From Pararhizobium capsulatum DSM 1112 (GTDB taxonomy: Bacteria > Pseudomonadota > Alphaproteobacteria > Rhizobiales > Rhizobiaceae): DNA of 64,000 nt. The stretch lies in contig NZ_JAUSVF010000002.1 of assembly GCF_030814475.1 (NCBI RefSeq), positions 930,001-994,000 on the forward strand, written 5' to 3'. The notes beneath the pieces are model-generated. The model worked only from the letters and a program-made list of their open reading frames with translations, searched no databases and was not told where the DNA came from. This document shows, piece by piece, positions 26,146 through 34,664 of this stretch (its first letter is position 1; each line of letters begins with the position of its first letter). A program made the translations under genes and the position numbers.

Positions 26146-27278
26146 GACACCACCCTCAACGAGGGGGCGGAGCGAAGGCGTTCGCCGGTGAGATAGGGGT
26201 CCGCCACGATGGCCGGCCGCGAGGCGATGACATCGAAGCCGCCGTCAGGATTGATCCGGCCGAGGTGGAAGGGGAGTGCCACATGGTTCGTGGCCGGGTC
26301 GATGACGATGTCGCCAAGAACGGTCGGCCAGGAGCGTGACAGGACTTCGCGGCGAATCGCCACCGGATCGTCACTTCCACAAGATTTCATCGCAGCTATG
26401 CACAGTGTCACGGTTGCATAAGCACTGGCGAAGATGCTGGAAATATGGGTAATCGACGGCCGCCAGGTCTGAACGCGCGCCTTGAATGCGCGGTTTACGG
26501 CCGTGTCGAGGCTGTCAAAATAGGGAAGCGCGCAAAGCTGACCGATCGCAGCCCCCCTCTCGATATCGGAGAGCTCGCATTCCGTCAGGTCACAACTGGC
26601 AACCGGGCAGTTTTCCGGCAGGAATGCGGGGTCGCGCTCGGCAAGGCGCTGAAGGGCGGCAAGGAAGGCGTAGCTCGAGGGGCCGATGAGGTTGTTGAGG
26701 ATGAAGCTCGGGCGCTTTTCGGCGATATCGGCGATAATGCGCTCGACCGCAGTTTCCTCCAACGGCAGATAACGCTCGCCAAGCACCTCGCCGCCAGCCT
26801 TGGTAATCAGCTCGCGCGCCAACCGGTTCATCTCCCAGCCCCAGACGTAGTTGGCACCAAGCAGATAGGGCCGGTTGCCATGACGCGGCACCAAATGGTC
26901 GAGCAGGGGAATCAAATGCTGGTTTGGGCAGCCGGCAACATAGATGACGTTTTCATTGGCCTCGAAACCTTCATAGGGACACATGTACCAAAGAAGACCA
27001 TCGTGCTTCTCGACAAGCGGTATCACTTCCTTGCGCGCAGAAGACGTGATCGTGCCGATGATGCTGCGGCAACCGTGATCGCGGATCAGGCTGCGCGCAC
27101 CTTCCAGATAGGCGGAAAGATCGGCGTGGGCGTCGAAAAATACGAGCTCCACACCTTCGCCACCGGCTGCACGCCAGTCATGCAGCGCAAATTCAGCGCC
27201 TGCCCAGCCGTCTCGCCCCAGGGCGCCATAGGGCCCGGTGGTCGAGTAGAGGATGCCAATCTTTGCCATGTCCTGCAT
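26142..27278 (-). CDS. amiC: Amide-sensing binding protein, AmiC-like
   Basis: 378-residue cytoplasmic periplasmic-binding-protein fold of the AmiC/UrtA type (Peripla_BP_5). It starts MQDMAKIGILYSTTGPYGALGRDGWAGAE with no signal peptide, as expected for a partner of AmiR. Other family blocks are IIGTITSSARKEVIPLVE, YMCPYEGFEANENVIY and GANYVWGWEMNR. The start at 27278 has GGAAAT upstream; an ATG at 27269 is possible. It is the first gene after the leader terminator. In Pseudomonas the AmiC-AmiR complex is dissociated by acetamide; the inducer here is inferred to be an amide. Confidence 0.9.
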   Translation of the reverse strand: MQDMAKIGILYSTTGPYGALGRDGWAGAEFALHDWRAAGGEGVELVFFDAHADLSAYLEGARSLIRDHGCRSIIGTITSSARKEVIPLVEKHDGLLWYMCPYEGFEANENVIYVAGCPNQHLIPLLDHLVPRHGNRPYLLGANYVWGWEMNRLARELITKAGGEVLGERYLPLEETAVERIIADIAEKRPSFILNNLIGPSSYAFLAALQRLAERDPAFLPENCPVASCDLTECELSDIERGAAIGQLCALPYFDSLDTAVNRAFKARVQTWRPSITHISSIFASAYATVTLCIAAMKSCGSDDPVAIRREVLSRSWPTVLGDIVIDPATNHVALPFHLGRINPDGGFDVIASRPAIVADPYLTGERLRSAPSLRVVS

Positions 27279-27290
27279 CGGTATTTCCAA

Positions 27291-27338
27291 ATACAAAAAG
27301 CCCACAACGCGGATCCCGATTTCCGGGGCGTTGTGGGC
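27291..27338 (-). terminator. Leader terminator of the ami operon
   Basis: Minus strand: GCCCACAACGC (27338-27328) pairs perfectly with GCGTTGTGGGC (27310-27300), followed by TTTTTGTAT. This 11-bp stem ends about 20 bases before the amiC-like start codon and about 65 bases after the predicted transcription start. It is the expected attenuator for AmiR. Confidence 0.93.
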
Positions 27339-27348
27339 GCTATTGCCC
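27335..27348 (-). promoter_or_regulatory. Hexaloop hairpin overlapping the ami terminator
   Basis: Minus strand GGGC-AATAGC-GCCC. The 3' arm GCCC is also the first part of the terminator stem, so the two folds compete, as in ANTAR-controlled leaders. The loop is six bases with A first, but position 4 is A rather than G. It is a less canonical match than the nitrate leader. A further small hairpin CTTCG-TTTGT-CGAAG (27365-27351) lies directly upstream. Confidence 0.55.
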
Positions 27349-27407
27349 TTCGACAAACGAAGTCATGTAACAAATGTCGGCTAATATTGCCTAATCTTGA
27401 GGCTTGC

Positions 27408-27436
27408 ATAAAAGACAGGCACGCAAGGTTTGTCAA
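27408..27436 (-). promoter_or_regulatory. Sigma-70 type promoter of the ami operon
   Basis: Minus strand: perfect -35 TTGACA (27436-27431), 17-base spacer, -10 TTTTAT (27413-27408). The start should fall near 27400, giving a leader of about 120 bases that holds the hairpins and terminator. Confidence 0.8.
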
Positions 27437-27594
27437 GACGCTAATTTGGCAGCCGACGCAGGGCCTTGCCCCAATCACATCAGCAAGCCTCAGGTAACAA
27501 ACAGAGCGCGCGCAGATATCCGTCTTCGCCGTTGACTTGCGCAAAGCCGACAAGCGGATCATAGTTTGGCTGTGAGATTGGCGGTAGGCAGGCG

Positions 27595-28650
27595 GTGGTT
27601 GCGCATCACGACGATCCAATCATTCGAGGGCTGACGACCGTTCCTACCGGAATGGGCCTGGCTGTGCGTCTCGCCGTGGTGCATTTGGAACGGTTGGGGA
27701 TAGATCCCGCACCGATACTGGCGCAGGTTGGCTTATCCGAGGCTCATGTCGCCAACCGCAAACGCGTTAGCAATATCGCGCAGATCGAGTTTCTGGGACG
27801 GGTTTCGCACGCTACAAAGGACAGTTGGATCGGCCTTACCCTGGCGCGTGACTTTGACCTTCGGCAAATTGGGATGCTGTATTATGTGGTCGCCTCGTCT
27901 CATTGCCTGGGCGATGCACTACGGCGTCTTGAACGGTATTCCAATGTTGCGAACGAAGCACTTGCTATTAGGGTCGAAAAAGAGCCGGTCTGCCGTATTG
28001 GATTGACGTACACGGGCGTTTCCCGCCATCTGGACCTGCACCAGATGGAGTGCCTGGCGGTCGTGTTACTGCGCCTTTGCCGACAGGTTGTCGGCGGGAA
28101 GCTTGTGCCGCTTCGAGCGAGTTTTATTCACCACCGTTCGGGTGATTTGCGAACTATAGAGCGATTGCTCGGTTGTGACATCCAGTTCGATGCTTATGCC
28201 GACGAGATGCAATTTGACGGAGCGATCCTCGACCTTCCACTCGTTGAAGATGACCCGTTCCTCAATGAGCTGATGGTGAGGATGTGCGAGGACGCGATCT
28301 CGGTCCGCGTCTCAAATGCAAGTCCTTTCCGCACCTTGGTTGAGAACACTATTGCCCCCCTCCTTCCTCATGCCGAGGCAAGAGCCAAGACTGTCGCTCA
28401 TCGTCTCGGTTTGAGCGAGCGTACCTTCGCGCGCCGATTGGCGAAGGAGGATTTGAGTTTCGGCGAAATTCTTGATGAGATGCGGCGCGATCTGGCGGTT
28501 CGCTATCTAGAAGAGAAAAGCCTGCAAACCTCGCAAATAGCGTGGCTCTTAGGATTTCAGCAGCCAAGCGCTTTCAGCCACGCATGCCGACGGTGGACCG
28601 GACAGAGTCCTTCGGAGATTCGGCGCCCATCCAACCTTACGAACGCCTAA
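27595..28650 (+). CDS. AraC-family regulator with arabinose-binding-like domain
   Basis: 351-residue regulator. The N-terminal two thirds match the Arabinose_bd domain seen in OruR/ArgR-like AraC proteins (LAQVGLSEAHVANRKRVS, then LARDFDLRQIGMLYYVVASS). The C-terminal AraC HTH has AHRLGLSERTFARRLAKEDLSFGEILDEMRRDLA (first helix pair) and IAWLLGFQQPSAFSHACRRWTGQSPSEIR (second). The start is GTG at 27595; an ATG at 27652 is an alternative. It is divergent from the ami operon across about 315 bases, so it may regulate that operon or a lost neighbour. The target is unknown. Confidence 0.85.
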   Translation: MVAHHDDPIIRGLTTVPTGMGLAVRLAVVHLERLGIDPAPILAQVGLSEAHVANRKRVSNIAQIEFLGRVSHATKDSWIGLTLARDFDLRQIGMLYYVVASSHCLGDALRRLERYSNVANEALAIRVEKEPVCRIGLTYTGVSRHLDLHQMECLAVVLLRLCRQVVGGKLVPLRASFIHHRSGDLRTIERLLGCDIQFDAYADEMQFDGAILDLPLVEDDPFLNELMVRMCEDAISVRVSNASPFRTLVENTIAPLLPHAEARAKTVAHRLGLSERTFARRLAKEDLSFGEILDEMRRDLAVRYLEEKSLQTSQIAWLLGFQQPSAFSHACRRWTGQSPSEIRRPSNLTNA

Positions 28651-29319
28651 CGCACGCAACAAGGGGTGGATTGAAAAAGCGCACCAACACGACACGTCAG
28701 GAACACACTTTTGCCGCTAGTCGACCGAGCCTGTCGGAAGCGCAAACCGCCAAGGTTGTACCCTGGGGACTACGGTTGCCAACTTGCATGCCCTGTTGTC
28801 GCGATAACCGGCACTGCGGACCAGCCCCCCCGCCAGATTTGGTCGCAGTGCCGTGCTTCGAAGCCCAAAAAATGGGTCCATCTTGGCGTGATCGTCATAC
28901 TGGTTTGACCAGCAAATATCTTGCTGCATCCTGACAAAGACTTGCGTAAAGCGGCCAGGAGATGTCCGGACGTGAGATTGGCGGCAGGGAGAAGCCGGTT
29001 ACTCGCCGCAATAGCATTGTTCAACACAACCCGACCAACCGCGCGGCATCCATCGTGCTCGGGTTAGAGAATCCAGCGCGCGAAGCTTGCCGCCGGTGAG
29101 CGAAACAAGACGACGGTAGCAATGGCTGCTGGCAGCAAATGTTTGGCTTCCCAAAGCAAGTTCTCGGGGTTCATGGAAGCGACGCCCAACACCACATGAT
29201 AGCCGATGGCCAATAAAGGCGAGTGATGGTCGTCCGTCGCGGTCGCGCCACTCTTACGGGGTGAACGCGATACAACTGCGCCAAGGCAAGGGTCATAACA
29301 TAGGAGCCTGAGACACATC
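28651..29319. other. Stretch without a recognisable gene
   Basis: Open frames in this 670-base stretch are short and conflict with each other, and none gives a protein I recognise. The region lies between an AraC regulator and an IS5-family transposase and probably consists of remnants. Confidence 0.5.
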
Positions 29320-29598
29320 ATGCGTGAAGACACCAGACTACCCACAACCAACGTCCCCCTCCTCAAGCTGGGCGCCTGCCAGTGCCGCTTCCCAGTTCGT
29401 GAAGATAAGTCAGTGCCCGGCGGCTACTTTTTTTGTGCCGGCGCGACTTCGCCGGACCGCGTCTATTGCGACCACCACCACGGCATCGTTACCGCCGTTG
29501 AGCAGCGTCGAAGCCGTTCAGGTTTCAATCTCGCTCTAACAGGATGCGGAAAAAGGCGCTTGCTGCGAGCGGACTGCCGTGATTCCATGCCCGAGTGA
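29320..29598 (+). CDS. Small GcrA-like zinc-finger protein or remnant
   Basis: 92-residue frame. Its middle resembles the C-terminal motif of GcrA-type cell-cycle regulators: LGACQCRFPVRED...GGYFFCAGATSPDRVYCDHHHG, with the Cys...FC...YC..HH spacing. The N-terminal helix-turn-helix of true GcrA is missing. The last 25 or so residues run into the sequence in front of the IS5 transposase gene and are probably not original. It could be a free-standing small protein of this type, which occur in rhizobia, or a fragment truncated by the insertion. The ribosome site is weak (GGAG 13 bases upstream). Confidence 0.5.
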   Translation: MREDTRLPTTNVPLLKLGACQCRFPVREDKSVPGGYFFCAGATSPDRVYCDHHHGIVTAVEQRRSRSGFNLALTGCGKRRLLRADCRDSMPE

Positions 29599-29618
29599 TT
29601 GGCCGGCAGGAGCAGGAC

Positions 29619-30743
29619 ATGCGGGGCAGTGATATCCAGACGGCGGGTCTGTTTTCTTATGTGAGCTGCGAAGCACGCGTTCCGGCAAGCCATCCGCTGC
29701 GGGCAATCCGCGTGATTGTCGACGAGGCACTGGAAGTTCTGTCGCCTGATTTCGAGGCGATGTATTCAGCGATCGGCCGCCCGTCGATCCCGCCGGAGAA
29801 GCTTCTGCGCGCCCTGTTGTTGCAGGCTTTCTACACGATCCGCTCGGAGCGCCAGCTCATGGAGCAGATGGACTACAATCTGTTGTTCCGATGGTTCGTC
29901 GGCTTGTCGATGGACGCGCCGATCTGGGACGTCACCGTGTTCACCAAGAACCGTGAGCGGCTCCTGGCTGGCGACATCGCCGCCAAGTTCCTGGCCGCAT
30001 TGCTGAGCCAGCCGCGAGTTAAGGCTCTCTTGTCAGACGAGCACTTCTCGGTGGACGGCACCTTGATCGAAGCCTGGGCCAGCATGAAGAGCTTCAAGCC
30101 CAAGGACGAGACTGATGGTGACGGTGATGACAACAACGGCTCCGGCGCTGACGCGAACAAGCCCGCAAAGGCTACGGCACGCAACCCTGAGCGGGATTTC
30201 CACGGCGAGAAGCGCAGCAACGCAACTCACGCGTCGACCACCGACCCGGATGCCAGGCTTTACAAGAAGGCCCGTGGGCAGGCGGCCAAGCTTTGCCACA
30301 TGGGCCACGTCACCCTGGAAAACCGCAACGGGCTGGTTGTCGACGCCACGCTGACCCATGCGACAGGAACCGCAGAGCGCGAGGCTGCACTGGATATGGT
30401 GGGCCGCATGGATGGTCGTCATCGCATCACATTGGCTGCAGACAAAGCCTACGATACGGCAGACTTCGTTGCCGCCTTGCGGGATATCAAGGTGACGCCA
30501 CACGTTGCTCAGAACACGGCGAACCGACGCTCAGCCATCGATGGTCGTACCACCCATCACCCCGGCTACGCTGTCAGTCAGCGCATCCGAAAACGTATCG
30601 AAGAGGTATTCGGCTGGGCCAAGACCAGCGGCGGAATGCGCAAGACCCGCCATCGCGGAAAGGATCGCGTCGGTTGGATGTTCACCCTGACAGCGACGGC
30701 TTATAATCTGGTGAGGCTGCCAAAGCTGCTGACGACGGCATAA
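29619..30743 (+). CDS. IS5-family transposase
   Basis: 374-residue DDE transposase starting MRGSDIQTAGLFSYVSCEAR with AGGAG-like GCAGGAG upstream. It has the N-terminal DUF772 domain (LLRALLLQAFYTIRSERQLMEQ). The catalytic residues are Asp in HFSVDGTLIEAW, Asp in LAADKAYDT and Glu in RIEEVFGW. A low-complexity insert of Asp/Gly/Asn (DETDGDGDDNNGSGAD) sits at about residue 170. The reading frame is intact. I could not match the two inverted ends convincingly: the element probably spans from about 29540 to about 30840. A hairpin ATCCGCC-GGCGGAT follows the stop. Confidence 0.88.
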   Translation: MRGSDIQTAGLFSYVSCEARVPASHPLRAIRVIVDEALEVLSPDFEAMYSAIGRPSIPPEKLLRALLLQAFYTIRSERQLMEQMDYNLLFRWFVGLSMDAPIWDVTVFTKNRERLLAGDIAAKFLAALLSQPRVKALLSDEHFSVDGTLIEAWASMKSFKPKDETDGDGDDNNGSGADANKPAKATARNPERDFHGEKRSNATHASTTDPDARLYKKARGQAAKLCHMGHVTLENRNGLVVDATLTHATGTAEREAALDMVGRMDGRHRITLAADKAYDTADFVAALRDIKVTPHVAQNTANRRSAIDGRTTHHPGYAVSQRIRKRIEEVFGWAKTSGGMRKTRHRGKDRVGWMFTLTATAYNLVRLPKLLTTA

Positions 30744-31085
30744 TCGCGCCCGCAATCCGCCGAGACAGGGCGGATGACGACAAAAGGACCGAAAAGGCCG
30801 CTGAAAAAGCCTCATCCCCGCTCGTCTTCGAACCGTCTAGCGAGGATCGGTAGAAAAATTAGCGCTATTTCCGCAACCTGCTAAGACGTGCCGCATGATT
30901 TAGCTGGCGGATGCCGACACTGTATCAAAGCTATGGGCGGTGTGCCCTTCGCGCACCGCAGGAGCGGCAGAACTACCCGCTTGTCGCGACCAATGAAGCT
31001 ATTTGATGCTGATGGAGCGTGGAATGACTTCTTATCTGGCCCGTCAATATCACTGATTTTCCTGATCAAAACGCGCCTCTTCGGC
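30744..31085. other. Region between the IS5 transposase and the DUF599 gene
   Basis: It contains a hairpin ATCCGCC...GGCGGAT near 30754-30774, which could end the transposase transcript, and then the presumed right end of the element near 30800-30850. I see no gene in the remainder. Confidence 0.5.
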
Positions 31086-31856
31086 TCATTTGCGTTTTCC
31101 TTTGTTCAGTTGCAGTTGCTCTCCGGTTTTGGACTTCGATACAACGGATGCAGGCGGGACATCGTTGTCCAACAGCTTGCGAATTGCCATCACGCCCTTT
31201 GCGGTGTCGGACCAGCTCTGCCTCCAAACGAGGAGTCCGACGGCGCACAGAGTGGCGACGATGAAGGCGACAGGGCCGAGGAACCAGAGAGCTGCGGCAA
31301 CGGTGAAATAATAGGACCGGACACCGACGCTGAAGGATCGCAGGGCCGGATTGACGACGAGGGTCAATGCCTCCGTCCAGGCTTCGATGTCGCGTTGTTC
31401 TTCTCTGGAGGGGCTCGCTCCGATGGCGGCAAGGCTGTAGTTGATCTGCCGGACAGCCCAGATGAAATCCGACAGTCCGCGCATCAAAGTCGCCATCACG
31501 AGCACAACCTTGCACTGAAATAGCCAGATCGGCCCCGCTGCCGCAAACTTTGCAATGATCCCGGCTTCAACACCGTGAGTGGGTTCGGTGAACAGCGCGC
31601 TGCTCATGCCGACGATGACGATCAGGTTGGCGGAGCCGAAGAACGAGGCCGAGTTAATGGTATGGCCGAGGATGGCGGCGTCGCCTATGAAATTGTTGTC
31701 GCGCGTCAGGACTTCACGCATCCAGGCCTTGCGAACGCGTGCCATGTCCAGGAGCAGACTGTTCGTCCTGCGCGGCCAGCCTATCGCCATCATTGGCTCG
31801 ATGCCAATCCAAGCGATCATGAAGAAGACAAACGCAATCCAGTCCAGATATTGCAC
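31086..31856 (-). CDS. DUF599 membrane protein
   Basis: 256-residue protein with about four hydrophobic segments. It opens MQYLDWIAFVFFMIAWIGIE and contains the DUF599 core MREVLTRDNNFIGDAAILGHTINSASFFGS (within about residues 46-76) and a second conserved block WEALTLVVNPALRSFSVGVRSYYF (as WTEALTLVVNP). The start is GTG at 31856 with a perfect GGAGG 8 bases upstream. The C-terminus is a basic tail (KGKRK). The function of the family is unknown. The gene stands alone. Confidence 0.85.
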   Translation of the reverse strand: MQYLDWIAFVFFMIAWIGIEPMMAIGWPRRTNSLLLDMARVRKAWMREVLTRDNNFIGDAAILGHTINSASFFGSANLIVIVGMSSALFTEPTHGVEAGIIAKFAAAGPIWLFQCKVVLVMATLMRGLSDFIWAVRQINYSLAAIGASPSREEQRDIEAWTEALTLVVNPALRSFSVGVRSYYFTVAAALWFLGPVAFIVATLCAVGLLVWRQSWSDTAKGVMAIRKLLDNDVPPASVVSKSKTGEQLQLNKGKRK

Positions 31857-32228
31857 GTTGGATCCTCCTTTGCCCGGGACGCCAGTAGAGGGGCGGATCG
31901 TGGCTGCGTCAACGCAGATATCAGGACGACAATCGATTCAACACTGGAAAGGAAGCCGCGTGTAACGGATCAATTGGCGGCTTAAGGAACGATGAAGGGC
32001 GCCCCCCGAAAAGGAACGCCCTCGTAATCCGGACAGCTTCAAAAACACGACATCGATCGCAACGCCAGCAACAACGAGAACGCGCGGATCAAAATCCAGG
32101 GCGTCGAATGGCTTCCTCTGCGAACCGGCGGGCGAAAATGGCATCGCGGTTTGTTGGTGAATCTGGACCTCAGTCAGCGAACGTCCAATGCTTTGAGTAA
32201 AAGCCCAGATCGTCGCAGACCGACCCAC
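31857..32228. other. Region without a supported gene
   Basis: Open frames here are short. A hairpin built from AGGGCG and CGCCCT at about 31994-32023 could end a minus-strand transcript from the aldo/keto reductase gene. Nothing else is recognisable. Confidence 0.45.
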
Positions 32229-33218
32229 TCAAAACCGTTGCGGCGGCGACGGCTTGTTTCCGATGATCTCATCGATGCGTGCCAGAATTTCTGGTGTCAG
32301 TTTGCTTTTGTGATCCAGCGCAGCGAGGTTGTCTTCCAATTGGCTCTTGCGGGAAGCACCGAGAATGACAGTCGATACGTTCCGATTGGAAAGGCACCAG
32401 AGCAGTGCAAGATGCGTCATGGAAAGACCGATCTCATCAGCAAGAACCGTCAACTCCCTCACTTTGCCAAGCTGCGCACGGCCAGCCTCGCTGGACCATT
32501 TTTCCTTCAGCCATTCGTAACCCGGAAGATTCAGGCGGCTGTCGTTTGGCGTGTCCTTGTTGTACTTCCCGGTCAGGATGCCCGAGGCCAGTGGCGACCA
32601 GATCGTGGTGCCCAAGCCCATCAGATCGTAAAGCGGAAGATAGTCGGCCTCGACCTTTTGACGCTCGAAGACGTTGTATTGCGGCTGTTCCATTGTCGGC
32701 GGTGTTATGCGCAGGTCACGGGCCACGGCATAGGCTTCGGTCAATTGCTGGGCCGACCACTCCGAGGTCCCCCAATACAAAACCTTCCCCTGGGTTACGA
32801 GGTCGTGCATGGCACGAACTGTCTCCTCGATCGGAGTATCGATGTCCGGCCGGTGGCAGAAATACAGATCGAGATACTCCACCTGAAGACGTTTCAACGC
32901 GGCATGCGCCGCGTCGGTTACGTGCTTGCGTGAAAGCCCTCGCTGCGTGGGCTTCTCTCCGCCCCAGAACACCTTGCTGGAAACAACGAAACTATCGCGG
33001 CTCCATCCGAGGGTCTTGAGTGCCTGTCCCATCACGATTTCGGAATTCCCGCTCTCGTAGCCCTCGGCATTGTCGAAAAAATTGATGCCGTTGTCATATG
33101 CGTGCGCCATCAAGCTTACGGCGTCGCTGCCGTCGACCTGCTTACCGAAAGTTACCCAGGAACCGAACGAAAATTCGCTGACCTTGAGGCCTGATTTTCC
33201 AAGACGACGATATTCCAC
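32229..33218 (-). CDS. Aldo/keto reductase
   Basis: NADPH-dependent oxidoreductase (329 aa) related to the YghZ/potassium-channel-beta group. The catalytic tetrad is visible: Asp and Tyr in NFFDNAEGY, Lys in VVSSKVFW and His in YFCHRPD. The C-terminal cofactor-binding pattern is VSTVILGASRKSQLEDNLAAL. I choose GTG at 33218 (VEYRRLGKSGLKVSEF) because GGGAGGA lies 7 bases upstream and the family starts exactly there; ATG at 33233 lies within that ribosome site. The substrate is unknown. The gene is downstream of the MFS gene on the same strand with a 157-base gap. Confidence 0.9.
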   Translation of the reverse strand: MEYRRLGKSGLKVSEFSFGSWVTFGKQVDGSDAVSLMAHAYDNGINFFDNAEGYESGNSEIVMGQALKTLGWSRDSFVVSSKVFWGGEKPTQRGLSRKHVTDAAHAALKRLQVEYLDLYFCHRPDIDTPIEETVRAMHDLVTQGKVLYWGTSEWSAQQLTEAYAVARDLRITPPTMEQPQYNVFERQKVEADYLPLYDLMGLGTTIWSPLASGILTGKYNKDTPNDSRLNLPGYEWLKEKWSSEAGRAQLGKVRELTVLADEIGLSMTHLALLWCLSNRNVSTVILGASRKSQLEDNLAALDHKSKLTPEILARIDEIIGNKPSPPQRF

Positions 33219-33375
33219 GACTGTTCCTCCCATGCGATGACAGCTCGACAAATCATTATCGGAATAACGTCAAAGCGGCAAATCTTTGGTCCAAATTCCA
33301 TCCTGCTAGCTGGCCGATCTGGCTTACCGTTTCTCCGTCTACAGATGATCGTGCCGGGAAATCGAATGACTGTAG

Positions 33376-34557
33376 TCAATGCCCATTGTCGCGCCCGAAG
33401 ACGGTCACGAAACCCAATGCTGCGGCAGCAAGCGAGAAGGCGGCGGTGAAGCCGAACATGTGTGGCCAAGAGAAGCCGGCCGTGATGCCTGCGAGCACCG
33501 AGCCCAACGCGCCGACGCCATCCATGAGCACAAACGCTAGACCCAGTGTTGTTCCTTCGCGGTCGTCGGTGTGATCAACAGCCGCCGCGAGCATCGCTGC
33601 GCGGATCGCATCCATCCCGGCGACGGCAACGGTCATCGCGGCGATCATGATCCAGAAAGAGGGCTGGAAAATAAGCACTGCGCTGGCCAGCCCTGCCGCA
33701 AGATTGCCCAATATCAGGATCGGTCGGCGGCCGACGATATCAGATATCTTGCCGACCCACGGTTGGGCCAGTGCACCGACCGTCAGCAAGCCAGAGAACG
33801 TAATGCCGACGACGGCGGGACCGAAACCGTGCCTTTCCGCGAAATACAGCGGGATCATGCTGAGAAGCGCCATCAGCGCGATGTTATACAGGCTGATCAT
33901 CACAACTATGCGCAGGCCATTTCCCTTGCTCCATGTATTCAGGAGGTCGAGCATGTCTTGCTTGCTCACCGTCCTCTTCTCGACACGGGGGACAGCAAGC
34001 ACCACCCAGAAGAAGCAAATGCCTAGTAGCACAGTTGGAAGAACCGAGATAACCAGCGCTCCGCGCCAGTCGACATAGGAAAGGAGGAAACCGACAGAAA
34101 GCGGCGCCAGCACTTCGGCGAGCGAACCGCCCATGGCGTGAATGCCCAACGCGTAAGCGCGCTGTTCTCTGCTTTTATGCGTAAGCACGCCCGCCGCGAT
34201 CGGGTGCCAGGCGGCATTGCCCATCCCGGCCACGGCAAGCAGCAGCGCAAGGCCCCAATATCCTGGTGCAAAAGCGGCCAGACCACAACCGACCGTAACC
34301 CACCAGAACGTAGCGACCAGCAACCGTCCCCGGTTGGAGGCATGATCAGCGAGGATACCGGCTGGCAAGTATGCGAGCGCCCCGCCGACGTTGAAGATTG
34401 TAAAGAGCAGCCCAACGTCCGTTGGCGTCAACCCCATGGCAATGCCAGCCGTTGGCGCGATCAGCCACAACGAGGAAATCGGCCAATCATTGGCGAGATG
34501 GCCCAAGGCGAACCATGCATGGAAAGTGCGATTGTTCATGGTGACAGCCAGTCCCAT
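33376..34557 (-). CDS. MFS transporter, fosmidomycin-resistance (Fsr)-like
   Basis: 393-residue membrane protein with 12 hydrophobic segments. It has features of the Fsr/YajR-type group: HLANDWPISSLWLIAPTAGIAMGLT early, then GNAAWHPIAAGVLTHKSREQRAYALGIHAMGGSLAEVLAP. It is probably a drug or metabolite exporter. The start is uncertain: ATG at 34557 or 34539, neither with a strong ribosome site; the open frame continues to 34659 across the divergent gene's promoter. Divergence from an AraC regulator (start 34665) suggests that this regulator controls it. Confidence 0.83.
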   Translation of the reverse strand: MGLAVTMNNRTFHAWFALGHLANDWPISSLWLIAPTAGIAMGLTPTDVGLLFTIFNVGGALAYLPAGILADHASNRGRLLVATFWWVTVGCGLAAFAPGYWGLALLLAVAGMGNAAWHPIAAGVLTHKSREQRAYALGIHAMGGSLAEVLAPLSVGFLLSYVDWRGALVISVLPTVLLGICFFWVVLAVPRVEKRTVSKQDMLDLLNTWSKGNGLRIVVMISLYNIALMALLSMIPLYFAERHGFGPAVVGITFSGLLTVGALAQPWVGKISDIVGRRPILILGNLAAGLASAVLIFQPSFWIMIAAMTVAVAGMDAIRAAMLAAAVDHTDDREGTTLGLAFVLMDGVGALGSVLAGITAGFSWPHMFGFTAAFSLAAAALGFVTVFGRDNGH

Positions 34558-34664
34558 TCCAAACAGGCGGACTTCACGTCCAAGTGCCTGGTAACTGATA
34601 ACGGAACTTGCTATGTCTGTCTGTCGATGCAAAGATAAACTATATCGAAAAATCGTCACACGTT

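Noticed and set aside
29064..29366. Minus-strand frame of 100 codons with a hydrophobic end
   Set aside because: Overlaps the start of the GcrA-like frame and has no recognisable features or ribosome site.
29530..30850. Inverted terminal repeats for the IS5-family element at 29.6-30.7 kb
   Set aside because: Both flanks contain GGATG and AAAAAG/CTTTTT fragments, but I could not align a convincing pair, so no exact element borders are given.
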